DNA from: Bacteroidota bacterium
GTDB taxonomy: Bacteria; Bacteroidota; Ignavibacteria; Ignavibacteriales; Melioribacteraceae
Reading direction: 5' to 3'
Assembly: GCA_018829205.1 (NCBI GenBank)
Contig: JAHJUE010000003.1
Location: 57,647 to 121,646 of the forward strand
Length of the DNA: 64,000 nt
Below the pieces are notes generated by a model. It was not told the DNA's origin. It worked only from the letters and a program-made list of their open reading frames with translations, and searched no databases. Made by a program: the position numbers and the translations under genes. The number at the start of each line of letters is the position of its first letter. Within the stretch, counting starts at the first letter, position 1. Below are positions 18,058-26,382 of this stretch, piece after piece.

Positions 18058-18234
18058 TATATCTTTCTGAATATAGGGAAAATAGGAGTGTTTGAGTTCT
18101 TTTCGTTAAATATAATTTATAATTGTTAAAAAGTAAAATATGATGTATTCTAAATCACAAAAAAATATTTGTATTAATTTGATATATTTCTTATACAACT
18201 TACAAATAGTAATACATTCTTTTATGAGGTTAAG

Positions 18235-18900
18235 ATGTTTTTCCCGTTAATTTTACTTAAAGCAAAAACTGAAATATTCCCTTTACTCGGCGATCAATTA
18301 ATAGGTGAACCGTACATATTTAATTTTTCATCCGACAGCATTCAGATAAATAAATATTTAAGAAAAGATTTTGATCATTTTCAATCAATAATATTCGATG
18401 AATTAAAAGATAATAATGCCGAATGGGGAATAGGCCGTTACCTGGAAGAACGTAAAAAATTATTGTCGCAGTTTCCTCAATTTCTTTCCGAAAAAAGATT
18501 TTATCATTTGGGTCTTGATATAGTTGTCCCTGCCGATTTTAATTTATATGCTCCTGTTGCGGCAACCGTATTTAAAATAGGAATAGATAGCGGGTACAGA
18601 AATTACGGCGGATTTGTTGTGCTAAAGCATGTAATTATGGATCATGTATTTTATTCGTTTTACGGTCATCTTAAAACAGATTTTATTGTTCGAGAGGGGG
18701 ATATAATAAAACAAGGCGAAAGATTTGCTCAAATAGGTGAAAGGGAAGACAGCGGCGAATGGTTTACTCATACTCATCTTCAAATATTAACTCAGAGAGC
18801 GGTTGATGAAGACCTTATTACAAAGGGTTATATATCCGAAGAAAATATTAAAAATATTGAGGATTATTTCCCTTCTCCGTATTTCTTATTCAGGTATTAA
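18235..18900 (+). CDS. M23 family metallopeptidase domain protein
   Basis: 221 aa with a LytM/M23 lysostaphin-type fold in the C-terminal two thirds. The zinc site is complete in motif terms: HLGLDI (HxxxD) near residue 100, and HTHLQI (HxH) near residue 180. Typical linking strands lie between them (YAPVAATVFKIG, GGFVVLKHV, FYSFYGHLKTD, GDIIKQGERFAQIGE). M23 enzymes cleave peptidoglycan cross-bridges. No signal peptide is visible (MFFPLILLKAKTEIFP), so export is unclear; some relatives act in the cytoplasm or are non-classical. SD is GAGG before ATG 18235. Its 3' end overlaps the convergent comF by 11 bases. Confidence 0.85.
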   Translation: MFFPLILLKAKTEIFPLLGDQLIGEPYIFNFSSDSIQINKYLRKDFDHFQSIIFDELKDNNAEWGIGRYLEERKKLLSQFPQFLSEKRFYHLGLDIVVPADFNLYAPVAATVFKIGIDSGYRNYGGFVVLKHVIMDHVFYSFYGHLKTDFIVREGDIIKQGERFAQIGEREDSGEWFTHTHLQILTQRAVDEDLITKGYISEENIKNIEDYFPSPYFLFRY

Positions 18901-19588
18901 CATAATCGGCTATTCCAACTGATAACGCATAAATATTGCCCGTCCGGAATTTCTTTAATGTTTTTGAGCATTCCGATACCGTTGCGCCTGTAGTAATTAC
19001 GTCATCAAGCAAAATTATATTTTTCCCGATTATATCTTTTTCTTTTATTACGGAAAAAGCGTTTCGTATGTTTTCTTTCCTATTTTCTGCGTTTAATTTT
19101 GTTTGAGTAGATGTGAATTTATTTCTTATAATTACATTTGTTTTTACCGGAATGCCTATCCTTTTCCCAAGGCCTTTTGCTATATAATAAGATTGGTTGT
19201 AACCTCGTTCAGCCTTTTTTAATTTATGAAGCGGTATAGGGATTATTAAATCGGGGTTCCAATTATTAATTTTATCTTCAAAATTTGCGGCAAGTATCTT
19301 TCCTAAAAAATTTCCTATTCTGAACCTGTTTTGGTATTTAAGACCGTGAAGCAGACTTCGAACCGGTGATTCTTCTTCAAAAATAAAGAGGGAAAGAAAA
19401 TCTTTGATTAGACTATCTTTTTGAAATTTTTTTTCGAATTCCGAATCTAAAAATGAAAGTCCGGCGTATTTTATTTGCGAATAACATTTTTCGCAAATTG
19501 ATTCTTCTTCGTATGTAAGTTTGCGGCTGCAGGAAATACATTCCCGCGGAAGAAAAAAATCTATAAATGAAGTCGTGAATAAACTCAT
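18890..19588 (-). CDS. comF: ComF family phosphoribosyltransferase-like protein
   Basis: 232 aa. The N-terminus has a zinc-ribbon (CISC ... CEKC). The rest is a PRTase domain with the PRPP-binding loop in ILLDDVITTGATVSECSKTL and the preceding IIPIPLHKLKKAERGYNQ, a very typical ComF signature. ComF proteins act in DNA uptake and processing of incoming DNA in naturally competent bacteria, and are also widespread with no proven role. No other competence gene is in the window. It starts four bases downstream of the hemerythrin gene stop on the same strand, probably co-transcribed. Confidence 0.93.
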   Translation of the reverse strand: MSLFTTSFIDFFLPRECISCSRKLTYEEESICEKCYSQIKYAGLSFLDSEFEKKFQKDSLIKDFLSLFIFEEESPVRSLLHGLKYQNRFRIGNFLGKILAANFEDKINNWNPDLIIPIPLHKLKKAERGYNQSYYIAKGLGKRIGIPVKTNVIIRNKFTSTQTKLNAENRKENIRNAFSVIKEKDIIGKNIILLDDVITTGATVSECSKTLKKFRTGNIYALSVGIADYVNT

Positions 19589-19592
19589 TTAA

Positions 19593-20021
19593 TTAAGCGG
19601 TTGTTATGGTTCCTCTTAATTTAGCTAAATGAGCGTTAAAATACTCGCCGCATTTTTTATCATTTAACTCAAGATGATTATAGAACCATGTTTTAAATGA
19701 TTTAAAAAAATCAAAATTTAATTTGTCGGTACCGTCTTCAAGTGCGGCTGAGAAATTTAATATTTTGTTATAGAACCTGTCGTGTTCCAATTTATGCGAT
19801 ATATAATGAGGGTATTTAAGCTGTTTCATATATGTTTCTTCGGTATCAAAATGATCGCGTGTATGTTCAATAAGCTTAAACATTACTGCTTTTGCTTTTT
19901 CATCATAATCTTTTTCAAGATATTTATAAAGCTCATTCACAATGTCCAGCATTTCTTTATGCTGGCTGTCAATTTCAGCGTTCTTAACACTGTCGTTTTC
20001 CGCCCAAGAAATATAATTCAT
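19593..20021 (-). CDS. Bacteriohemerythrin
   Basis: 142 aa, a single hemerythrin four-helix bundle. The non-heme di-iron ligands can be placed: H in DSQHKEM, H and E in HTRDHFDTEE, H and H in HYISHKLEH, and H plus D in FYNHLELND. Such proteins bind O2 and serve as oxygen buffers, sensors or carriers, and are frequent in microaerophiles and facultative anaerobes. No transducer or DNA-binding domain is attached. It lies between the VWA membrane protein (36-base gap upstream) and comF. A second hemerythrin is at 61210-61632. Confidence 0.95.
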   Translation of the reverse strand: MNYISWAENDSVKNAEIDSQHKEMLDIVNELYKYLEKDYDEKAKAVMFKLIEHTRDHFDTEETYMKQLKYPHYISHKLEHDRFYNKILNFSAALEDGTDKLNFDFFKSFKTWFYNHLELNDKKCGEYFNAHLAKLRGTITTA

Positions 20022-20057
20022 AATTCACCTCGAGTTTTTGTAAAATTTATATAGAAA

Positions 20058-22193
20058 TTATAACATGCCCGCACGTTTTCTGAAAAACCACTCAAGTGAA
20101 AATAGAAGAATAATAATCAGAAGTAATAATTCGCTGGACCATAAATCATTTTCTTGAATATAAGTTTTTTTTAAGACTTTGTTGTATTTTTTGTTATTAA
20201 TTTCTTGTAAAATTTCATCAAAATCGGATGAATTGTAGTATTTTCCTCCCGTTGAATTAGCCAATAAGGTTAATAAATTAGTGTCCATTTTTGTATCAAT
20301 TTTTTCGATATCTGTTTCGCTAATACTAAATTTGCCTTTATCATTACCAAGAAATTTTGTACCTGAAAAAGCTTCTCCCGAATAATTATAATCGCCCGTA
20401 GAATTATTTTTATATGCCGCTTCATAAATTCCTAAACCTGCAGGCGTTAATATTAGTTCTTCTTCTAATTCATTTTTATTAATTTTTAAAATTACTTCCG
20501 CGTCATCCAATGGATTAAATGTTTCGTCGTAAACCTGAGCTGTAAATTCAATCTGTTCCCCTTGGTTGTAAATTTTCTTTGTAGTTTTGATTTCAAAATT
20601 TTTGTAGCCGGAATTTGTATTCAGCCATTTGACTGAATTCGTTATAAAATTATCAAACAGATTAATTTGATTTCTCTGTAATTTCCATTTCCAAATATTT
20701 GATGCTGTTATTGCAAGAGACCTGCTTCGTCCCGCGGTACGTGTAAGTATTAAAGGAATATTAACTGGAATATTGCTGATTTTTACTTTACTTATAATTT
20801 CACTTTCAGGCTTAGCAATTATGCCTGAATTAAACACAAATACGGGAGGCAGGTTATTCCATTCATGAACCGGATTTACTGCGTTGTTATTTAACAAAGA
20901 ATTGTTAACATCAATTATATCCGGCTGAACAAGAGCTTTTTCATTTGTGATTTCCAAAATGGAAAAGGGAAGTTCGCTTTCGAAAACTTTTAATTTATTT
21001 AAATCAAGCGAAGAAGCAAACGAAATAAAAAAAGGTTTGTTTTTAACTTTTATGCTTTCCAATACAATGTTTAATAAGTTCGCCGGAGTATTGTCCGCCG
21101 GAAAACCAATTAAGAATATTACATCCGCGCTGTCAGTTTTTATTTTAAAATTATCATCTTCAAGAAACTTGTTATTTGTTATTTGCGTTATCGAATTTAC
21201 TTCCAGGTTATCGTCGGATTTTAAACTGTTTTTAATAAATGATAAATCTTCGGAAGGGGCCCCGGCAACAAGCAGAATCTTAACTTTATTATCCAGCACA
21301 TTTATAAAAAATGAACTGCCGTTATTTGCGTACGTTGCCTCGCCTTCGGATGCCGATACCTCAATCCTTATTTTTTTTTCTCCGGGTAATAAGGGAGTAT
21401 AATTAAAATCAGCTGTATTTATTCCGGAGCTGCTTAATTCAATTTTTTTTTGCTCAATCAGTTTATTATTTTCGAAAAAACTTACTGTCGTGTTATTTCC
21501 TTCAAATCCTTTATTAACAATGTTTGCCGACATTGTTGTAGTCTTTCCCGCGTAAATAAAATCATTGCGTAATACTTTGTTTATAATTATATCGTTCCGT
21601 TCCGTGGTATCGCCAACTCCTATGGTAAAAACAGGATAAGAAAGTTTTTCGGCATTATAAACCGGGCTGCTTCCTTCGGTGATTATTCCGTCGCTGATTA
21701 TTAAAGCCGAAGCTATATTCTCTTTTTTCTTATTTAGAAAATCTATAACCGAATTTAAATTAGTAAGTCCTCCTCTGAATTCGAGGTCATTAATTCTTGT
21801 CGGTGCAAGTGAATCGACATTACTTGAGAATGTATAAAACCTTGTTTCATTATTTAAGTTCTCGTACAATTCGGAGGCTATATTTTTAATAATTTCAGCT
21901 TGCGCCGAACTGTCAAGATTTACAATTGAACGGGACTCGTCAATAAACACAAAATTTTTCGGATTTTCTTCCTCTTCATATTTTATTGTTATTACCGGTT
22001 CGAATATAACCGTTAGAATTAATACGAGAGTTATAGTACGGACGGATAATAAAAAGTACCTTTTGAAAGGTGAGACTTGAGGGATCGTATATTTATATAT
22101 AAAGATTGTATAAGCGACTAAGATTAAAATTCCGGGAATAATAAAAAGGGGGTCGAATGTAAAATCTATATTTATATTATCGATATTAGGCAT
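20058..22193 (-). CDS. VWA-domain membrane protein
   Basis: 711 aa. Two N-terminal transmembrane helices (about residues 15-35 and 45-67), then a von Willebrand A-like domain with a MIDAS-type DESRS motif near residue 85 (FVFIDESRSI), a Rossmann-like segment (KILLVAGAPSEDLSF) in the middle, beta-rich stretches, and a C-terminal membrane helix (ELLLLIIILLFSLEWFF). The layout matches the Bacteroidota proteins with N-terminal double-TM plus VWA or glutamine-amidotransferase-like domains. Those are related in design to BatA/BatB membrane proteins, often beside MoxR ATPases; no moxR is here. Function unknown. Just downstream of surE by 18 bases. Confidence 0.8.
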   Translation of the reverse strand: MPNIDNINIDFTFDPLFIIPGILILVAYTIFIYKYTIPQVSPFKRYFLLSVRTITLVLILTVIFEPVITIKYEEEENPKNFVFIDESRSIVNLDSSAQAEIIKNIASELYENLNNETRFYTFSSNVDSLAPTRINDLEFRGGLTNLNSVIDFLNKKKENIASALIISDGIITEGSSPVYNAEKLSYPVFTIGVGDTTERNDIIINKVLRNDFIYAGKTTTMSANIVNKGFEGNNTTVSFFENNKLIEQKKIELSSSGINTADFNYTPLLPGEKKIRIEVSASEGEATYANNGSSFFINVLDNKVKILLVAGAPSEDLSFIKNSLKSDDNLEVNSITQITNNKFLEDDNFKIKTDSADVIFLIGFPADNTPANLLNIVLESIKVKNKPFFISFASSLDLNKLKVFESELPFSILEITNEKALVQPDIIDVNNSLLNNNAVNPVHEWNNLPPVFVFNSGIIAKPESEIISKVKISNIPVNIPLILTRTAGRSRSLAITASNIWKWKLQRNQINLFDNFITNSVKWLNTNSGYKNFEIKTTKKIYNQGEQIEFTAQVYDETFNPLDDAEVILKINKNELEEELILTPAGLGIYEAAYKNNSTGDYNYSGEAFSGTKFLGNDKGKFSISETDIEKIDTKMDTNLLTLLANSTGGKYYNSSDFDEILQEINNKKYNKVLKKTYIQENDLWSSELLLLIIILLFSLEWFFRKRAGML

Positions 22194-22211
22194 AGAATTC
22201 TTAACGGTATT

Positions 22212-22994
22212 TTATATTTTCTCTTTTATTATATTTTCATGTTCTATGTTCCAGTTTTTCATTTCTTCAAGTGTTTCATAATCGGATAAATCAAAATGTA
22301 TTGGCGTAACGGAAACATATTTGTTTCTTATTGCAAACTGATCTGTTCCAAGGTGGTTGTCAACCTCGGTTAAATTTCCAGTCAGCCAATAATAATTATT
22401 TCCGTAAGGATCAACCCTTTCTTCATAAATATCATCCCATTTTGATTTGCCTTGAGTAGTAATTAAAACACCGGCAATATCTTTCTCCGGTAAATCGGGC
22501 ACATTTACATTCAGCATCGTTCCGTTTTTAAGCCCCTTTTCCGCTACTTTTAAAGCAAGTTCTTTTACAACCTTGCATGCATATTCAAAATGTTTTGGAT
22601 GGTGATCAGTAACGGATATAGCAATTGAGGGAACATCCATTATTGCGGCCTCGCGAGCGGCGGATACGGTCCCCGAATAAATTATATTTATCGCGGTATT
22701 TGATCCGTGATTAATTCCGGAGACTACCAGATCGGGCGTAAACTTTATTATATTTCTCATTCCGATTTTAATACAATCGGCCGGAGTTCCTGTAACGGCA
22801 TATCCAAAAAACTCCCCGTTTTTATAATGTTTCGTTACCCTTAAAGGAATTTTCATTGTAATTGCGTGTCCGACCGCGCTTTGTTCTGTTAAAGGCGCTA
22901 CGACGGTAACATCGGCAATTTCTTTTAGCGCTTTTGTTAATTCATATATTCCGCGGCTTTCAATACCGTCGTCGTTGCTGATTAAAATTTTCAA
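22212..22994 (-). CDS. surE: 5'/3'-nucleotidase SurE
   Basis: 260 aa, the usual length. The metal-binding motif ISNDDGI at the N-terminus, VSGINHGSNT in the middle and YSGTVSAAREAA (active-site region) are all present. SurE dephosphorylates nucleoside 5'- and 3'-monophosphates and short polyphosphate in stationary phase. It is the first gene of a minus-strand run surE, VWA protein, hemerythrin, comF. The start ATG gives MKILISNDDGIESRGIYE, the canonical N-terminus. Confidence 0.97.
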   Translation of the reverse strand: MKILISNDDGIESRGIYELTKALKEIADVTVVAPLTEQSAVGHAITMKIPLRVTKHYKNGEFFGYAVTGTPADCIKIGMRNIIKFTPDLVVSGINHGSNTAINIIYSGTVSAAREAAIMDVPSIAISVTDHHPKHFEYACKVVKELALKVAEKGLKNGTMLNVNVPDLPEKDIAGVLITTQGKSKWDDIYEERVDPYGNNYYWLTGNLTEVDNHLGTDQFAIRNKYVSVTPIHFDLSDYETLEEMKNWNIEHENIIKEKI

Positions 22995-23140
22995 TTTATC
23001 TCCTGAAAAGTTTGATTTAATTGTACGAATATAATCAAAATTGTTTTATTATCGGGTCTGTTAAAAATATTATTTGAATTTCATTAAAAACTTATTTTGT
23101 TTTACCTTTATCTGTATGTTTTTTCCATTTTGGAATTATT

Positions 23141-23968
23141 ATGAAGAAAATTGTTTATTCTGTTTTATTCGTACTCTTTTTTCTAAAAGTCGATCTTTAT
23201 GCCCAGGAAGGGGAAGTGGAAATATTTTTAATTGATTCTTTCGCTACACCCGAGTTGCCTCATGTTTTTGTTTTATCATTTTTTACAACTGACAGCGTTA
23301 CCTCAAAATTAGTATTTAATAAAAAAATTGAAAAAGAAGTAACTACAGAGTTATCCGACAATCACAAAATTAAATTTGATTTGACGGATATAAAAATTGA
23401 CTCGTCATATATTCCTTTTGAAATATACGTGTACGACAAAAACGGGATTGAATCTAAAAGCGAAACTTTTCAATTATTTATACCTTACAAAAAAGAAATG
23501 GTTATTAAAAACGATCCCGGACTTTTATTTGTTTGTTTAGGCGGAATTGTTTTTTCACTGCCTTCTCCCACATTATTTAATTATAACGGTGAAAATTATT
23601 TTAGTCTCGTTAAAGAAATACCGCTCATTACTTATTACTCCGGGGGTTATAATTATCCCGACAGTTATATAAGTATGGAATACGCTTATGTATTTAATGC
23701 TCCTGTTAAAAATTTTATGAGACTCGGATATAAACAGATTTATCAGATTCCCGTAATCGAATACGTATCTCCCGGCTTAAACTTATTCACAGATTTTCTG
23801 GGATTTAACGGTGTTAGTCCCGAAGTATCAATTGGCTGGTTTAAAATCTCAAATGTATTTACAGTGTTTTCAAAGTACAGATATAATTTTAAGCCGGGTG
23901 AAAAAACTAATGATTTTCATGAACTTACAATCGGTTTGTATTCAGACTTTTTCTCAATTAACTTTTAA
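23141..23968 (+). CDS. Secreted protein of unknown function
   Basis: 275 aa with a clear signal peptide (MKKIVYSVLFVLFFLKVDLYAQ). Residues 25-115 look like a beta-sandwich (FIPYKKEM follows it). The C-terminal half is rich in aromatic/Gly strands (YSGGYNYPDSYISMEYAYVF, SIGWFKISNVFTVFSKYRY) and ends ELTIGLYSDFFSINF, compatible with an outer-membrane barrel strand at the C-terminus. I do not recognise the family. It is transcribed divergently from surE over a 146-bp gap. Confidence 0.65.
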   Translation: MKKIVYSVLFVLFFLKVDLYAQEGEVEIFLIDSFATPELPHVFVLSFFTTDSVTSKLVFNKKIEKEVTTELSDNHKIKFDLTDIKIDSSYIPFEIYVYDKNGIESKSETFQLFIPYKKEMVIKNDPGLLFVCLGGIVFSLPSPTLFNYNGENYFSLVKEIPLITYYSGGYNYPDSYISMEYAYVFNAPVKNFMRLGYKQIYQIPVIEYVSPGLNLFTDFLGFNGVSPEVSIGWFKISNVFTVFSKYRYNFKPGEKTNDFHELTIGLYSDFFSINF

Positions 23969-24024
23969 GTAAAATAAAAAGTCAATATTTGTAATCACGC
24001 TTATTTTACTTAATTTAACTTTTA

Positions 24025-24915
24025 ATGAATCCAGAAAATAAAAATCACTACATCGATCTTGGCGAAAGAGGCAAGTTTAATTTAAGAAACAAATTAAACA
24101 ACCTTACTGGCAAGGAATGGATTAAATTTACAAAATCATGGTTTATTCACCGCCCGCCCCGCCGTAAGGATGATGAAATTCTTCATCCGGCAAAATATCC
24201 GGAATCTCTTGTTGAAGATTTTATTAAATTCTTTACAAAAGAAAATGATTGGGTTCTGGATCCGTTTTTAGGCACGGCTTCTACATTGATTGCCGCGGGC
24301 AATTTAAATCGCAACGGTATCGGTATTGAATTAAATAAAACCTATTTCAAAACTTCGTCGGATAGAATAAAAAAATCAAAATTTAAAAATGATATTAAAA
24401 TCCATAACGGTTCTTCTCTTAATCTTTCCAAAATAGTTAGTAAAATAAAGGATAAAGATTTTAAATTCGATTATACCGTAACTTCACCGCCATACTGGAA
24501 TCAGCTCGAAAGAAATTCAATTAGACAGAAAAATAGAAAAGATAAAGGGCTGGATACAAAATATTCCGAGAATGAAAATGATATAGGCAATATAAAAAGC
24601 TACGACGAATTTATTGAACTGCAGGCGCAAATATTTGATGAAGTTTATAAGGTTACTAAAAATAACGGCTATTTAACAATTATTACAAATAATGTTTATT
24701 ATAACGGGAAACTTTATCCTCTGGCTTATGATACGGCAATTTCTTTGACAAAACGCGGGAAATTCAGCTGGGTATTAAAAGACGAGAAAATCTGGCTGCA
24801 GGATGATAAACCTCTTATTGCGCTCGGGGTTAATAATGCATGGGTCGGAAACAGGCATCATCAATTCTGCCTTATTTTAAGGAAAGAAGAACCGGATGGA
24901 ATAAAAAAACTTTAA
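24025..24915 (+). CDS. Solitary DNA methyltransferase (N4-cytosine/N6-adenine type)
   Basis: 296 aa, SAM-dependent amino-methyltransferase. Motif X/I region: HPAKYPESLVEDFIKFF, then VLDPFLGTASTLIAAG with the FxG SAM-binding loop. Catalytic motif IV is TSPPYW near residue 155, the S/T-PPY form usual in N4-cytosine enzymes. The motif order is I before IV, opposite to the common beta class. No restriction endonuclease or specificity subunit is adjacent, so it is probably an orphan regulator/epigenetic methylase, or a relic. It lies 53 bases before xseA on the same strand. Target sequence cannot be read from the gene. Confidence 0.85.
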   Translation: MNPENKNHYIDLGERGKFNLRNKLNNLTGKEWIKFTKSWFIHRPPRRKDDEILHPAKYPESLVEDFIKFFTKENDWVLDPFLGTASTLIAAGNLNRNGIGIELNKTYFKTSSDRIKKSKFKNDIKIHNGSSLNLSKIVSKIKDKDFKFDYTVTSPPYWNQLERNSIRQKNRKDKGLDTKYSENENDIGNIKSYDEFIELQAQIFDEVYKVTKNNGYLTIITNNVYYNGKLYPLAYDTAISLTKRGKFSWVLKDEKIWLQDDKPLIALGVNNAWVGNRHHQFCLILRKEEPDGIKKL

Positions 24916-24967
24916 ACCGGGATAAAAACAATTAATAAAAAACAGATTTGCAAAAACGGGTTTTAAA

Positions 24968-26140
24968 TTGAATCATATTTTATCTGTAAGTGAATTAACT
25001 TCTTCAATTAAAAATACCCTTGAGGAAAATTTCGGGGACATTAATTTAATTGGTGAGATATCGAATTTTAAAGCTCATGTTTCGGGTCACTGGTATTTTA
25101 CGTTAAAAGATTCATCCGCGCAAATAAGCGCTACAATGTGGAAAGGTGTTAATAGTCTTGTCTTCTTTACTCCTCAGGACGGAATGAAGGTAATCGTAAG
25201 AGGAAAAATAACAGTTTACCCGCCGCGCGGAAATTACCAGCTGGATGTGCGATCAATGAAACCCGCGGGAGAAGGGGAACTTCAGGCAGCGTTCGAAAAA
25301 TTAAAAAGAAAACTTTCCGATGAAGGTTTATTCGACGTAAAGCATAAAAAAACTATATCCAAATTTTCGAATAAGATTGGAATTGTTACAGGCATCGGCA
25401 CCGCGGCGTTAAAAGATATGATCAGCGTTGCCGAAAGAAGATTTCCTCTAGCAGAACTTGTAATTGCCCCTGCTCGTGTTCAAGGTGAAGGATCCGCCGA
25501 ACAAATTGTTGCAAGTCTAAAAATGCTTAATAATCAAAATGATATTGATTTAATTATTATCGCGAGAGGCGGCGGTTCATTGGAAGATTTATGGCCGTTT
25601 AATGAAGAGATTGTTGCGCGTGCCGTATTTGATTCCCGGATACCTGTTATAAGCGGAGTAGGGCATGAAGTTGATTTTACAATTACCGATTTTGTTGCGG
25701 ATTTAAGAGCTCCTACTCCCACGGCCGCAATGGAATTAGCTACACCCGATAAACGCGATATCTTTGCCTTTATTAACGAATTTTTCTATTATTCGTCGAA
25801 TAATTTAACGGATAAAATAAATAAAGAGAAAAAAGAAATTGCTCAAATATTAAATTCATACGGGTTTAAATCCCCTCAGGACAACGTAAGAAACAAATCC
25901 CAGTTCCTGGATAATCTTGTTTTTAGAATTCAAAATTCGGTTGATAAAAAAATTACTTATGATAAAAACCGTTTGAATTTAATTAAAGGGGCCCTGCAGT
26001 CAAATAATATTGACAAAATACTTAAAAAAGGATTTGTACTCGTCAAACAAAAAGGTAATTTTGTAACGAGAGAAAGTAATTTTATTAAAGATGAATCTTT
26101 TATTTTGAAATTTTTTGACAACGAAATTATTATAAAATAA
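24968..26140 (+). CDS. xseA: Exodeoxyribonuclease VII large subunit
   Basis: 390 aa, starting at TTG. The N-terminal OB fold (GEISNFKAHVSGHWYFTLKD) is followed by the catalytic domain with the conserved VITGIGTAALKDM-type segment, then LIIIARGGGSLEDLWPFNEE and ISGVGHEVDFTITDFVADLRAPTPTAAME. ExoVII degrades single-stranded DNA to oligonucleotides in mismatch repair and recombination; the large subunit binds several XseB chains. It is followed by xseB with a one-base gap, so the pair is translationally linked. Slightly shorter than E. coli XseA (456 aa), mainly in the C-terminal coiled-coil region. Confidence 0.97.
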   Translation: MNHILSVSELTSSIKNTLEENFGDINLIGEISNFKAHVSGHWYFTLKDSSAQISATMWKGVNSLVFFTPQDGMKVIVRGKITVYPPRGNYQLDVRSMKPAGEGELQAAFEKLKRKLSDEGLFDVKHKKTISKFSNKIGIVTGIGTAALKDMISVAERRFPLAELVIAPARVQGEGSAEQIVASLKMLNNQNDIDLIIIARGGGSLEDLWPFNEEIVARAVFDSRIPVISGVGHEVDFTITDFVADLRAPTPTAAMELATPDKRDIFAFINEFFYYSSNNLTDKINKEKKEIAQILNSYGFKSPQDNVRNKSQFLDNLVFRIQNSVDKKITYDKNRLNLIKGALQSNNIDKILKKGFVLVKQKGNFVTRESNFIKDESFILKFFDNEIIIK

Positions 26141-26141
26141 A

Positions 26142-26375
26142 ATGACTAAAAAGAAAACACAAACGTTCGAAGACGATTTACAAAGACTTCAGGAGATTTC
26201 CGATTTGTTGGAAAAAGGTGAAATCGGGTTGGAAGATTCAATCAATCTTTATGAAGAGGGAATTAAATTGTCAAAAATTTGTTATAGTAAACTGGAAAAC
26301 GCGGAATTGAAAATTACTGAACTTAAAAAACAATTCGAAAACGGTTTCCCGGATTCACTATCAACGGAGGAATAA
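26142..26375 (+). CDS. xseB: Exodeoxyribonuclease VII small subunit
   Basis: 77 aa. Typical XseB helical protein: FEDDLQRLQEISDLLEKGEI, LEDSINLYEEGIKLSKICYS and LENAELKITEL, the conserved two-helix hairpin that decorates XseA. Directly downstream of xseA (stop at 26140, ATG at 26142). dxs starts eight bases later. Confidence 0.95.
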   Translation: MTKKKTQTFEDDLQRLQEISDLLEKGEIGLEDSINLYEEGIKLSKICYSKLENAELKITELKKQFENGFPDSLSTEE

Positions 26376-26382
26376 TTATTTA

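Noticed and set aside
24025..24915. A complete restriction-modification system
   Set aside because: Only the methyltransferase is present; neighbours are an unknown secreted protein and xseA.
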